From assembly GCA_023381095.1 (NCBI GenBank), contig JAMCTO010000252.1:1-10952 (forward strand): a stretch of 10,952 nucleotides of DNA, given 5' to 3'. Below, piece after piece: positions 1 to 6,533 of this stretch. The DNA comes from Bacillota bacterium. Lineage in GTDB: Bacteria > Bacillota > Sulfobacillia > Sulfobacillales > Sulfobacillaceae. The notes under the pieces are model-generated. The model saw only the letters and a program-made list of their open reading frames with translations, was not told where the DNA came from and did no database searches. The position numbers were made by a program, and so were the translations under genes. Positions within the stretch are counted from its first letter, which is position 1; every line of letters begins with the position of its first letter.

Positions 1-269
1 GCTGATGGATCTTTGGAAGGTCCGTTGGCCGTTATGTATCGCGCGTACGTCTCTTGATACAAAGTACTCCACTTAGCGTTTTTGTTCATAACCGGGGTTA
101 CCGCGTTGTACGGAATGGTAGTCGCCACGGTGCTACCCACTGGCCAACTGTAGCCATAGACTGGAATCCCCAAAATAATTTTGGAGGCAGGAACCGAACT
201 TAACATCCGAGTCACAATGTTGGACACCCAAGGCATTGCAGCCACCGGACCTTCCAAAGATCCATCAGC
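1..269. repeat. 24-bp perfect inverted repeat, arms 1-24 and 246-269
   Basis: The first 24 bases of the window are the exact reverse complement of 246-269. Allowing one mismatch, the arms extend to 1-29 and 241-269 (28 of 29 matching). The spacer is about 220 bases and both arms lie inside the GH18 coding frame. The left arm starts at base 1, so the repeat may continue outside the window. It may be a real large hairpin or a fold-back chimera at a contig edge. Confidence 0.9.
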
Positions 270-878
270 GTGTTCATCATAACTCATTAAGATAAACTGG
301 TTGACTTCAGGAGCGAGCTTGCTGTAGTCATAGGCACCGCCAGAATGAGGCACCACATCCATTGTAATGACGTCGGTGCGCGGCAGAAAATCCCTTAGAT
401 CGATAGCAAAGGCCGTTAAATCGCTGCTCAAATGGGTATGCGGGGGCTCAAAATCAATATTAACGCCCTGAAAATGCATTTTGCCCACCATGTCAGCTAT
501 TGCCCGAGCAGCTCGAATACGGGTGAGTGGATCTGGCAAAAAAGCTTGTGTACCGGTTGCATCATTCACCAAAGGAACGATAGGGATATGTTTTTTTTGC
601 ACCTGCGATAAGATTGCGGAGTTTACGTGACTGGTCAGGCCGCCCAACCTGTCGACCGAATACCAAAATGGCGAAAACTGGGAAATAGCATGGGGATATT
701 GATAGATGGCAGTTAACCCGGTAGACACGTCGTTGGCCCAAAAACCTATCACTTGCAGCTTGCTAGATGAAGAACTCGACACGTTTTTTGCCGCATGGGC
801 ATTAAAACCACACCCGGTCACTGAGACTGCCAAAGCTGCAATCGTTCCCCACAATTGTTTACGAACACTGTGGCCCAT
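1..878 (-). CDS. GH18-family glycoside hydrolase-like lipoprotein (3' end outside window)
   Basis: About 292 residues are present before the frame leaves the window, so the C-terminus is missing. The ATG at 878 follows the strong Shine-Dalgarno GAGGTGATT at a good distance. The N-terminus has a short basic stretch, a hydrophobic segment and the lipobox V-T-G-C with lipidated Cys at residue 23, then a Ser-rich linker (34-39), which suggests a membrane-anchored extracellular lipoprotein. The GH18 barrel signature is F-Q-G-V-N-I-D-F-E at 136-144, with Glu144 in the catalytic acid position. Later barrel-strand motifs are MSYDEH (198-203) and GIPVYGYSW (237-245). These resemble the YaaH/spore-cortex and chitinase-like GH18 proteins that act on N-acetylglucosamine polymers such as peptidoglycan. 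The substrate is not shown by the sequence. It lies downstream of the LCP gene on the same strand, suggesting a cell-wall operon. The last 24 bases are an inverted copy of 246-269, so the final residues may be artefactual. Confidence 0.85.
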   Translation of the reverse strand, partial: MGHSVRKQLWGTIAALAVSVTGCGFNAHAAKNVSSSSSSKLQVIGFWANDVSTGLTAIYQYPHAISQFSPFWYSVDRLGGLTSHVNSAILSQVQKKHIPIVPLVNDATGTQAFLPDPLTRIRAARAIADMVGKMHFQGVNIDFEPPHTHLSSDLTAFAIDLRDFLPRTDVITMDVVPHSGGAYDYSKLAPEVNQFILMSYDEHADGSLEGPVAAMPWVSNIVTRMLSSVPASKIILGIPVYGYSWPVGSTVATTIPYNAVTPVMNKNAKWSTLYQETYARYITANGPSKDPS

Positions 879-939
879 TCAGAATCACCTCGTCGTCAGT
901 GTGGTCGAAACCACAGCAATAAATGCTCTGAGGTGATTC
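879..939 (-). promoter_or_regulatory. Structured leader of the GH18 gene that pairs its Shine-Dalgarno
   Basis: A perfect 10-bp inverted repeat is formed by 882-891 and 930-939. Read on the minus strand, the upstream arm is GAATCACCTC and the downstream arm GAGGTGATTC, which is the Shine-Dalgarno of the GH18 gene. Inside the 38-base spacer is a second hairpin, TGTGGT-TTCG-ACCACA (900-915), with a UUCG loop closed by U-A. The upstream arm also imitates the 3' tail of 16S rRNA (AUCACCUC). The structure is seen directly; that it controls translation is inference. No T-run follows, so it is not a standard terminator for the LCP gene. Confidence 0.65.
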
Positions 940-954
940 CCAATACCGGAAATC

Positions 955-2217
955 TTAGGGTTGAATGTGGGGGTTCAACTTCAAATCGGACCCTACCGTG
1001 ATAATCATGTCTAATCCCGGGTAATCATGATAGGGGCTCTCGGTAATTTCCGTGGCCGAGGCAGGTCCTAATGCCGATTGAATCCTGGCAACCAAATACT
1101 TATCTCCGGTAAAGTCCAAAATTTCATTATGGACATGATTATGACGGTTAGACCAATCGATTGCCGACACGGTAAATCCTTTGGCCTTAAGCCACGCCGC
1201 AACCTCATCGGCTGGCTGCATAGAACCGGTTCCTGCCTTAATAATAATGTGGACATTTTGGCGGTCTGCGGCTGTTAAAGGCTTCTCCAGGACAACCTCA
1301 TCGACCATCATGTGCATCAGGCGCTGATCCAGCACCCAATAATCCAACGGAACCTTTAGAACCGGGTCGGTACGCACCACCGGATGCCCCGGTAGCGTCG
1401 CGTAACGCACTGCGGACAGCTTAACATGCGTGGCAATTAAGCCAAGCGACAACATCTGCGGCAAACTTAAATTTGTGTGTACAATATCTTGACGCAACAT
1501 CGTGATAATTTCAGGAAGTTTATAGAGTTGACTCGGGGTCAGAACTTTTTCCAAAATCAATTTCACAATGTACTGTTGCTGTTGGATCCGGCTGATATCT
1601 CCTAGAGGTTCCGCCCGAAATCGCACATATTCCAACACCTGTTGCCCATTTAATTTTTGCACTCCCGGGTTCAAGTTGATGTCCAGAGGATTGCCTACAC
1701 CACCGTAATGCATGGGTTGGGTGACGTCCACGGTTAAACCGCCCAACGTGTTGATGATTTTTTCAAAGTTCCACATGGTGGTTTCCATGTAATAATCTAC
1801 GGGCACATGCAATGTTTGCTCTACTAGTTTAACCGCGAGTTTCGGACCTCCAAAATAATTGGCCTCATTAATCTTCGTTTCCCCTACCCCAGGGATAAAC
1901 ACCAAGGAATCCCGTGGAATGGACAAAACACTGGCTTGATCCGTCTTAGGATTCACCGATACCAACATCATCGTGTCAGTTCGGTCACGAACATATGGGT
2001 TGGTCTGGTCTTTGTTGTTGATTATCGACAAGGCATTGCCCAGGAGCAAAATCGTGATACGGTTTTGAAACCCTGGCGGATTCTTTTTGAGTACACGACT
2101 AGTTTCCACCGCCGCTGGCTGTATCGCTCGATATCCCAGGTAGGCGGCTGTGCCACCTCCAACCACCACGATTGCTGCCAGCAGCGCTAAAAATCGTCCC
2201 CAACGAAATCGCCTCAT
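955..2217 (-). CDS. LytR-CpsA-Psr (LCP) family cell-wall polymer ligase with LytR_C domain
   Basis: The protein has 420 residues from the ATG at 2217, chosen because AAAGGGG lies just upstream and the N-terminal signal anchor then starts at once. A longer frame from 2301 exists, but it would place the -10 element inside the coding region. Residues about 9-30 form one membrane helix. The LCP domain follows (about 55-225) with family landmarks RTD (79-81), SIPRDS (99-104), KINEAN (115-120) and GDISR (206-210). LCP enzymes transfer anionic polymers such as teichoic acids or polysaccharides from undecaprenyl pyrophosphate to peptidoglycan outside the membrane. A LytR_C domain covers about 322-412 (Ala-Gly-Thr-Gly at 328-331, then a helix and GFTV). 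In the usual D-x-x-R-x-x-R-Q motif the second Arg is Gln here (IQQQQ). The gene is divergent from the lactonase gene and followed by the GH18 lipoprotein gene. Which polymer it attaches cannot be told. Confidence 0.92.
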   Translation of the reverse strand: MRRFRWGRFLALLAAIVVVGGGTAAYLGYRAIQPAAVETSRVLKKNPPGFQNRITILLLGNALSIINNKDQTNPYVRDRTDTMMLVSVNPKTDQASVLSIPRDSLVFIPGVGETKINEANYFGGPKLAVKLVEQTLHVPVDYYMETTMWNFEKIINTLGGLTVDVTQPMHYGGVGNPLDINLNPGVQKLNGQQVLEYVRFRAEPLGDISRIQQQQYIVKLILEKVLTPSQLYKLPEIITMLRQDIVHTNLSLPQMLSLGLIATHVKLSAVRYATLPGHPVVRTDPVLKVPLDYWVLDQRLMHMMVDEVVLEKPLTAADRQNVHIIIKAGTGSMQPADEVAAWLKAKGFTVSAIDWSNRHNHVHNEILDFTGDKYLVARIQSALGPASATEITESPYHDYPGLDMIITVGSDLKLNPHIQP

Positions 2218-2247
2218 AGCCCCGCCCCTTTCAGGCATACCGCAGAT

Positions 2248-2253
2248 ATTATA
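2248..2253 (-). promoter_or_regulatory. -10 element of the LCP gene promoter (TATAAT)
   Basis: A perfect TATAAT reads leftward about 30 bases upstream of the ATG at 2217. No good -35 match stands 16-18 bases upstream. The 10-bp palindrome CGAAATTTCG (2278-2287) sits just upstream of where a -35 would be, and could be an activator or repressor site. Confidence 0.6.
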
Positions 2254-2407
2254 CTGTAGAATCGGTCGTTCTGATCGCGAAATTTCGACCATCTTTCCCA
2301 AATTGCTCGATGGTTCCGTGCGTCCAGCCTTGTCCCTGATAACGTAGCAGGGGCGGCCAAGGTTACATTACTGGGCAATGCCATCTTCTTCCGCAGGCCC
2401 GTTGATG

Positions 2408-2416
2408 TGTTATGAT
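2408..2416 (+). promoter_or_regulatory. Extended -10 promoter (TGtTATGAT) of the lactonase-transglycosylase pair
   Basis: TG at 2408-2409 and TATGAT at 2411-2416 form an extended -10 element. No TTGACA-like -35 stands at the right distance. A start of transcription near 2423 would give a leader of about 22 bases containing the GGGGGG ribosome-binding site at 2434-2439. Confidence 0.5.
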
Positions 2417-2444
2417 GAGAAGACAAATAGGCAGGGGGGTTTTT

Positions 2445-3203
2445 ATGCGCCTTTGGATACTCCCGGTAGGAACATTTTCCGCCGACGAAACGGTTTTGGA
2501 CCCTCATTGCGAACCGGGCAATATTCTCTTCATCCCGGTATACGCCTATTTAATCGAGACACCTAACGGACTGTTTTTATTTGACACAGGTTGCTCCAAC
2601 CAATGCCGCACTAATCCGCAAGGGCTGCTGGGTCAAGAATTCTCTCAACTGTTGCAGCCCCGATTGGCACCAGACGACTACATCACCGCACAGTTAGCTA
2701 AGATAGGTTTTGCACCGAGCGATATCGATGGGGTCATCAACTCGCACTTGCATTTTGATCATGGCGGCGGCAATAGCGCATTTAGTCACCACAAATTTCT
2801 AATCCAACGCTCCGAATGGGCTGCAGTCGCCTCAGATCCGGATCAATATCCTGACTCTGCCGCTCTAGATATTAACACTGGGCAGTTGCATCTTCTTGAT
2901 GGCGACTACCGCTTTGATACGCGATTGTACGCGGTTTCTACCCCCGGTCACACAGAAGGCCATCAATCACTGATCGTGGAACTCAATGGCGGTCCTATCG
3001 TACTGACCGGTGATGCCGTCTATACTCAGCGCCAGTTTCATCCAGATAACATCGGCACAGCCACCAATCCCGACCAAGCTCGGCTATCCGTAGCCCATCT
3101 ATTGCATCTGACCGAAACACTCCATGCTCGACCCTTTTTCTCTCACGACCCCATACAAGCGGAGAAGGAATCTTGGCGATTATCCCCAGGGTTCTACCAA
3201 TAG
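2445..3203 (+). CDS. Metallo-beta-lactamase-fold hydrolase, N-acyl homoserine lactonase-like (AiiA/AttM family)
   Basis: The protein has 252 residues, close to the roughly 250 of AiiA. The ATG at 2445 is preferred over one 33 bases upstream because a G-rich ribosome-binding site (2434-2439) precedes it and the upstream ATG would lie in the -10 element. The dinuclear-zinc motif is HLHFDH at 101-106, followed by the remaining ligands His169 (TPGHTEGHQSL), Asp190 (TGDAVYT) and His234 (FSHDP). Tyr193 sits where AiiA has its catalytic Tyr194, and the tail around HDPIQAEKES resembles the AiiA tail. Known members hydrolyse the lactone ring of acyl-homoserine lactones in the cytoplasm. No signal peptide is seen. 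The substrate here could be another lactone, so quorum quenching is only a hypothesis. The gene is first in a two-gene unit with the GT51 gene. Confidence 0.88.
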   Translation: MRLWILPVGTFSADETVLDPHCEPGNILFIPVYAYLIETPNGLFLFDTGCSNQCRTNPQGLLGQEFSQLLQPRLAPDDYITAQLAKIGFAPSDIDGVINSHLHFDHGGGNSAFSHHKFLIQRSEWAAVASDPDQYPDSAALDINTGQLHLLDGDYRFDTRLYAVSTPGHTEGHQSLIVELNGGPIVLTGDAVYTQRQFHPDNIGTATNPDQARLSVAHLLHLTETLHARPFFSHDPIQAEKESWRLSPGFYQ

Positions 3204-3213
3204 TGAGGATGTC

Positions 3214-3927
3214 ATGACAAAGCCGCGCAGTCCCTTGGTCAAATGGTCGATTTTGATGCTAGTTTTGCTTATCACGTTTCTAGCGGTATTCTATGTGCGA
3301 TACTGGTCTGCGCTCACGTCTCTGCCGGCGCGGGTTCATGACCGCACCATGGCGCACCACGGCATTCCGGTGAGCCTTAACCAAGTAACGCCATGGTTTA
3401 CCAAAGGGTTAATAGCCACCGAAGACCGGAGCTTTTACCGCAATTGGGGGATTTCGTTTGAAGGAATAGGCCGAGCCTTGGTGGTTGATATCGAAACCGG
3501 CTCGTTTGCCCAAGGAGGCAGTACCCTCACCCAACAACTCATCCGGGATTTGTTGCTGTCACCCCACAAAACGATTCCCCGCAAGGTCACCGGCACACTA
3601 TTGGCATTGATGACCACGGTGCTCTACAGCAAACAGCAAATTCTCACCATGTATATCAACGAAGTATATTTAGGCCATAACAGTTATGGTGTTGGCCGCG
3701 CTGCCCAAACCTATTTTGGCAGACCAGCTAAAAATCTGTCCCCCGCTCAAGCTACCCTGTTAGCGGGGTTGCCCCAAGCCCCGTCGGCTTTAAACCCGGA
3801 TAGCCACTACCACCAGGCTAAAACACGCCAGTGGGAAGTTCTGGAAAGCATGGTGTCGGATCGCCTTATTACCTTGCACACAGCACACCGCATTTATTCC
3901 GCACCGCTGAATTTGGTTGGCAGTTAA
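3214..3927 (+). CDS. Monofunctional GT51 peptidoglycan transglycosylase-like protein with atypical active site
   Basis: The protein has 237 residues. The ATG at 3214 is preceded by GAGGA and lies 10 bases after the lactonase stop, so the two genes are probably co-transcribed. One membrane helix (about 11-29) anchors a single extracytoplasmic GT51 domain; there is no transpeptidase domain. Motif I is ATEDRSFYRNWG (68-79), keeping the main catalytic Glu70 but with Asn78 in place of the usual His. Motif II is GGSTLTQQLIRDL (101-113), where the family usually has K-N after the Ile/Val. Motif III starts RK (123-124), but the conserved Glu (Glu290 of E. coli PBP1b) is Gly127. Motif IV (YSKQQILTMYINEVYLG, 138-154) and the region up to ALNP (192-195) look normal. 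The family polymerises lipid II into glycan strands. Losing the motif III Glu may mean reduced, altered or regulatory function. Confidence 0.88.
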   Translation: MTKPRSPLVKWSILMLVLLITFLAVFYVRYWSALTSLPARVHDRTMAHHGIPVSLNQVTPWFTKGLIATEDRSFYRNWGISFEGIGRALVVDIETGSFAQGGSTLTQQLIRDLLLSPHKTIPRKVTGTLLALMTTVLYSKQQILTMYINEVYLGHNSYGVGRAAQTYFGRPAKNLSPAQATLLAGLPQAPSALNPDSHYHQAKTRQWEVLESMVSDRLITLHTAHRIYSAPLNLVGS

Positions 3928-4177
3928 CATGAAGGATGTCGTATCGGTGAATAGATATTGCCCTAGGAATATTTGGTTGGTTAATTGGTTAATAATCTCC
4001 CCGACATAGGGTTTTAGGCACATGATGTATCGCGTACAAAGTGCCTGACGGTGATGCCTTTTCACCATCGTTTCGTGCGAAAACCCGCATGGGTAATCCT
4101 ATGCGCGGAGCGTTGCGGCACACCCCCGATCCCAACGGTTGATTGGAAAAAATTTGCCCTGCAAAGGCGAGACGCCC
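3928..4177. other. Convergent intergenic region, no gene recognised
   Basis: This gap lies between the rightward GT51 gene and the leftward codY terminator. It has no frame with a ribosome-binding site and family-like protein. Seen features are an AT-rich stretch with two tandem copies of TTGGTTAA (3977-3992), AGGCAC near 4017-4022 pairing with GTGCCT near 4041-4046, and an 8-bp hairpin with a four-base loop (4087-4094 with 4099-4106) that is fully paired only as plus-strand RNA, through one G-U pair. No clear intrinsic terminator for the GT51 gene is visible. Confidence 0.4.
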
Positions 4178-4215
4178 AAAAATATTCCGGGGCGAAGACA
4201 CCGTGCCCCGGAATA
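4178..4215 (-). terminator. Rho-independent terminator of codY
   Basis: A perfect 11-bp stem (4205-4215 with 4183-4193, minus-strand arms TATTCCGGGGC and GCCCCGGAATA) with an 11-base loop is followed on the minus strand by TTTTT (4182-4178). It begins 9 bases after the codY stop. The plus-strand side has no matching T-run, so it probably works mainly for codY. Confidence 0.88.
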
Positions 4216-4224
4216 ATATTGGAG

Positions 4225-5007
4225 TTAACGTTGCAGTTTTTTAAGTTCCCCGATTAACCGATCATTTAATACGCGAATATGGGTGCCTTTCATCCCCAAG
4301 GAGCGAGATTCAATAACCCCCGCGGACTCAAATTTGCGCAAGGCATTGACAATTACTGAACGGGTAATACCCACACGGTCCGCAATCTTAGACGCGACCA
4401 ACAATCCCTCTTCGCCACCCAGTTCCTCAAAAATGTGCTGTACTGCTTCAAGTTCCGAGTAGGATAAAGTATCAATCGCGACTTTTACCGCCGCCTTCTT
4501 CCGTGCCTCCATTTCCAGTTCATCGGATTTGGAGCGCAAAATTTCCATCGCCACGACGGTGGCACCGTACTCGGCCAAAATAAGGTCTTCGTCGCCAAAT
4601 TCCCGTCCAAACCGGGAAATCACCAACGTCCCTAGTCGGTCTCCGCCTCCGTTGACGGGCACGATAGTCGTAATCTTGTTCTCATAAATGCAGGGTTTGT
4701 CACGAAAAAATACGCAACGGCGACTTTCTTGCGACACATTGGGATATGTTTCGTCAACTTTTAACAATCCAGAATTGTAAGATTGAGGAAACACCTCTTG
4801 GCCCAAGACTTCGCGGATCATCACGTCGCATTCAAACGAATCCAACAGTGCATAGCCTAATACCTTACCGCGGCGGCTCACCACATACACATTGGCGGCA
4901 ATCAGTTCGCTCAAAATCTGAGCCATTTCTTCAAAGTTTACCGGATGACCCGCCGTACGTTGTAACAACCGATTAATCCGTCGTGTCCTTTCAAGCAATT
5001 CTTCCAC
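4225..5007 (-). CDS. codY: GTP-sensing global transcriptional regulator CodY
   Basis: The protein has 260 residues, the usual CodY length. It starts with GTG at 5007, eight bases after GAGGAGG (5022-5016). The N-terminal GAF-like effector domain covers about 1-155 and includes [17 protein letters not shown] (112-128) and [13 protein letters not shown] (146-158). The C-terminal winged helix-turn-helix is almost identical to the Bacillus protein: [19 protein letters not shown] (205-223) followed by [15 protein letters not shown]. CodY binds DNA when isoleucine, leucine or valine and GTP are plentiful, repressing amino acid synthesis and stationary-phase genes. Unlike Bacillus subtilis CodY as I recall it, the effector domain has cysteines at 60, 98 and 106, and the segment around the isoleucine-contacting Arg61 looks divergent. 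Its position after hslU is the classical one, but it has a promoter candidate of its own. No convincing CodY box was found in its leader. Confidence 0.98.
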   Translation of the reverse strand: MEELLERTRRINRLLQRTAGHPVNFEEMAQILSELIAANVYVVSRRGKVLGYALLDSFECDVMIREVLGQEVFPQSYNSGLLKVDETYPNVSQESRRCVFFRDKPCIYENKITTIVPVNGGGDRLGTLVISRFGREFGDEDLILAEYGATVVAMEILRSKSDELEMEARKKAAVKVAIDTLSYSELEAVQHIFEELGGEEGLLVASKIADRVGITRSVIVNALRKFESAGVIESRSLGMKGTHIRVLNDRLIGELKKLQR

Positions 5008-5065
5008 GACCTAAGCCTCCTCAAATTTGGTTAATTCGTCACCACAGTTCTAAATTCCGGGTATG

Positions 5066-5074
5066 AGTATACCA
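5066..5074 (-). promoter_or_regulatory. Extended -10 promoter (TGgTATACT) of codY inside an inverted repeat
   Basis: TGG-TATACT reads leftward in the 104-base gap between hslU and codY, with no clear -35. The arms GGTATG (5060-5065) and CATACC (5073-5078) flank the hexamer exactly, so a dimeric protein bound there would cover the -10. Transcription would start near 5059, giving a leader of about 50 bases. Confidence 0.5.
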
Positions 5075-5111
5075 TACCTTTGGTTTGGAATGTGATAACG
5101 AAACCAAAAAT

Positions 5112-6518
5112 TCAGAGTATATACCGATTAATGTCAATATTGTCCGCTATCCGAGCTAATCGCTGATCCACGTATGACGCAGTAATCGGAATAGTTTGTC
5201 CTTGCAAGTCTGGCGCCTCAAAGCTAAGTTCTTCCAATACTTTCTCTAAAATCGTATGCAGTCGACGGGCTCCAATATTTTCGGTATCACGGTTGACCCG
5301 ATCTGCGTAACGGGCCATCGCCCAAAGTGCCTCGTCGTCAAACCGGATCTGAACGCCTTCAGCGCCCAACAGTGCCTGATACTGAAAAATCAACGAATTT
5401 TTAGGCTCAGTTAGAATGCGGTAAAAGTCTTGTTCCGTCAAAGCATCGAACTCAACGCGAATTGGAAACCGTCCTTGCAATTCCGGTATCAGGTCGCTTG
5501 GTTTTGACACATGAAATGCTCCCGCGGCAATAAATAGAATGTGGTCGGTTTTCACGGGGCCATATTTGGTGTTTACCGTGGAACCTTCGACAATTGGCAA
5601 AATGTCGCGTTGAACTCCTTCTCGACTGACGTCAGGTCCCCGCATGTCTTGCCCCGAAGCAATTTTGTCGAACTCATCGATAAAGATGATACCCTGTTGC
5701 TCTGCCCTCCAGACCGCGTCAGCATTGGCAGCGTCAGTATCAATCAGTTTCTGTGCCTCTTCCTGGGTTAAAACCTTACGCGCCTCGGCAACAGTCATCT
5801 TGCGCCGTTTGGTTCGCTTTGGCAACAAGTTGCCAAACATTTCGCCAAGATTCATTTGATTGTCCTCAGAGCCGGGAAAATTGCCCATCATGGGCAGTGT
5901 AGGCCCGGAATCCTCGACCTCCACTTCGACAAGTTCATGTTCCATGGCCTTCATCCGCAGTTTTTCCCGCACCCGCCGCCGTTCGTCATCGATGCGCCGC
6001 CGTTCCTCGGCATCCACGGGACGGCGTGATTGGTAATTTCCCCCGGCTCCACCGAACAGCGCCTCAAAGGGGTTCTTGGTTGCGGTGTTGTCTGATGGAT
6101 CTGGTACCAACGCCTCCACAATACGGTCTTCGGCCGCACGTTCGGCGCGATCTTTAACCGAGCCTGTCCGCTCTTCCTTTACCATGCGAATGCTGGTTTC
6201 CACCAAGTCACGCACCATCGCGTCAACATCGCGACCCACATAACCCACTTCGGTAAATTTTGTGGCTTCAACCTTAATAAAAGGAACATGGAGTAAACGA
6301 GCCAATCGACGTGCCACTTCGGTTTTCCCTACGCCTGTCGGGCCAATCATCAATATATTTTTGGGAGTGATTTCTTCCTGCAGTTCTGGGTCGAGGCGGC
6401 TACGGCGCCAGCGGTGGCGCAAGGCCACAGCTACCGCTCGTTTGGCTTCGTTTTGACCAACGATATACTTATCTAATTCCTCTACAATTCGCTTTGGTGT
6501 CAACAATGCCTCATCCAT
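5112..6518 (-). CDS. hslU: HslU (ClpY), AAA+ unfoldase subunit of the HslVU protease
   Basis: The protein has 468 residues from the ATG at 6518. An in-frame ATG at 6524 lies only two bases from the AGGAGG (6532-6527), while 6518 lies eight bases from it, so 6518 is chosen. Family features in order: [16 protein letters not shown] (7-22), Walker A GPTGVGKT (59-66), the pore loop GYVG (92-95), the charged intermediate I-domain (about 110-240), Walker B IIFIDEFD (277-284), [11 protein letters not shown] with the arginine finger (346-356), and sensor-2 GARRL (416-420). The C-terminal tail INRYIL is the kind that inserts into HslV to activate it. HslU hexamers unfold substrates with ATP and feed them into the HslV chamber in the cytoplasm. 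The gene follows hslV with coupled translation and precedes codY. Confidence 0.97.
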   Translation of the reverse strand: MDEALLTPKRIVEELDKYIVGQNEAKRAVAVALRHRWRRSRLDPELQEEITPKNILMIGPTGVGKTEVARRLARLLHVPFIKVEATKFTEVGYVGRDVDAMVRDLVETSIRMVKEERTGSVKDRAERAAEDRIVEALVPDPSDNTATKNPFEALFGGAGGNYQSRRPVDAEERRRIDDERRRVREKLRMKAMEHELVEVEVEDSGPTLPMMGNFPGSEDNQMNLGEMFGNLLPKRTKRRKMTVAEARKVLTQEEAQKLIDTDAANADAVWRAEQQGIIFIDEFDKIASGQDMRGPDVSREGVQRDILPIVEGSTVNTKYGPVKTDHILFIAAGAFHVSKPSDLIPELQGRFPIRVEFDALTEQDFYRILTEPKNSLIFQYQALLGAEGVQIRFDDEALWAMARYADRVNRDTENIGARRLHTILEKVLEELSFEAPDLQGQTIPITASYVDQRLARIADNIDINRYIL

Positions 6519-6526
6519 CCCCATCG

Positions 6527-6533
6527 CCTCCTA
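6527..6533 (-). promoter_or_regulatory. hslU Shine-Dalgarno overlapping the hslV stop codon
   Basis: The minus-strand heptamer TAGGAGG contains both the TAG stop of hslV (6533-6531) and the AGGAGG for hslU. A ribosome terminating on hslV therefore stops on the start site region of hslU, which fits translational coupling and balanced synthesis of the two partners. Confidence 0.8.

Larger units (their letters stand above)
2218..2444. other. Divergent intergenic region with two promoters and two inverted repeats
   Basis: This 227-base gap separates the leftward LCP gene from the rightward lactonase gene. Apart from the two -10 elements it holds the palindrome CGAAATTTCG (2278-2287) and a two-part inverted repeat: CCTTG (2328-2332) with CAAGG (2358-2362) enclosing CCCTG (2334-2338) with CAGGG (2348-2352). 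Both lie between the two promoters, a fitting place for a shared operator. I see no convincing gene here. Confidence 0.5.

Noticed and set aside
706..936. Plus-strand frame opposite the GH18 gene
   Set aside because: The minus strand encodes a clear lipoprotein with GH18 motifs over the same bases; this frame is a shadow.
960..979. GTTGAA-N8-TTCAAC inverted repeat at the LCP stop as a terminator
   Set aside because: The stem is only 6 bp, lies in coding sequence and no T-run follows.
2214..2507. Minus-strand frame across the divergent region
   Set aside because: It crosses both promoters and the starts of two better supported genes.
4048..4070. Possible fluoride riboswitch-like start (GGTGATG...TCACC)
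   Set aside because: The conserved 3' part and pseudoknot partner are absent and no fluoride exporter gene follows.
3989..4201. Minus-strand frame of 70 codons downstream of codY
   Set aside because: It begins at the codY terminator, has no ribosome-binding site or promoter and resembles no known protein.
4051..4257. Plus-strand frame of 68 codons in the convergent gap
   Set aside because: It has no ribosome-binding site, starts with GTG and runs through the codY terminator hairpin into the codY 3' end.
3977..5036. TTGGTTAATT shared by the convergent gap and the codY leader
   Set aside because: A 10-base match within 11 kb is expected by chance many times over.
5008..5111. CodY box in the codY leader for autoregulation
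   Set aside because: The best AATTTT-like stretches match only about half of the 15-base consensus.
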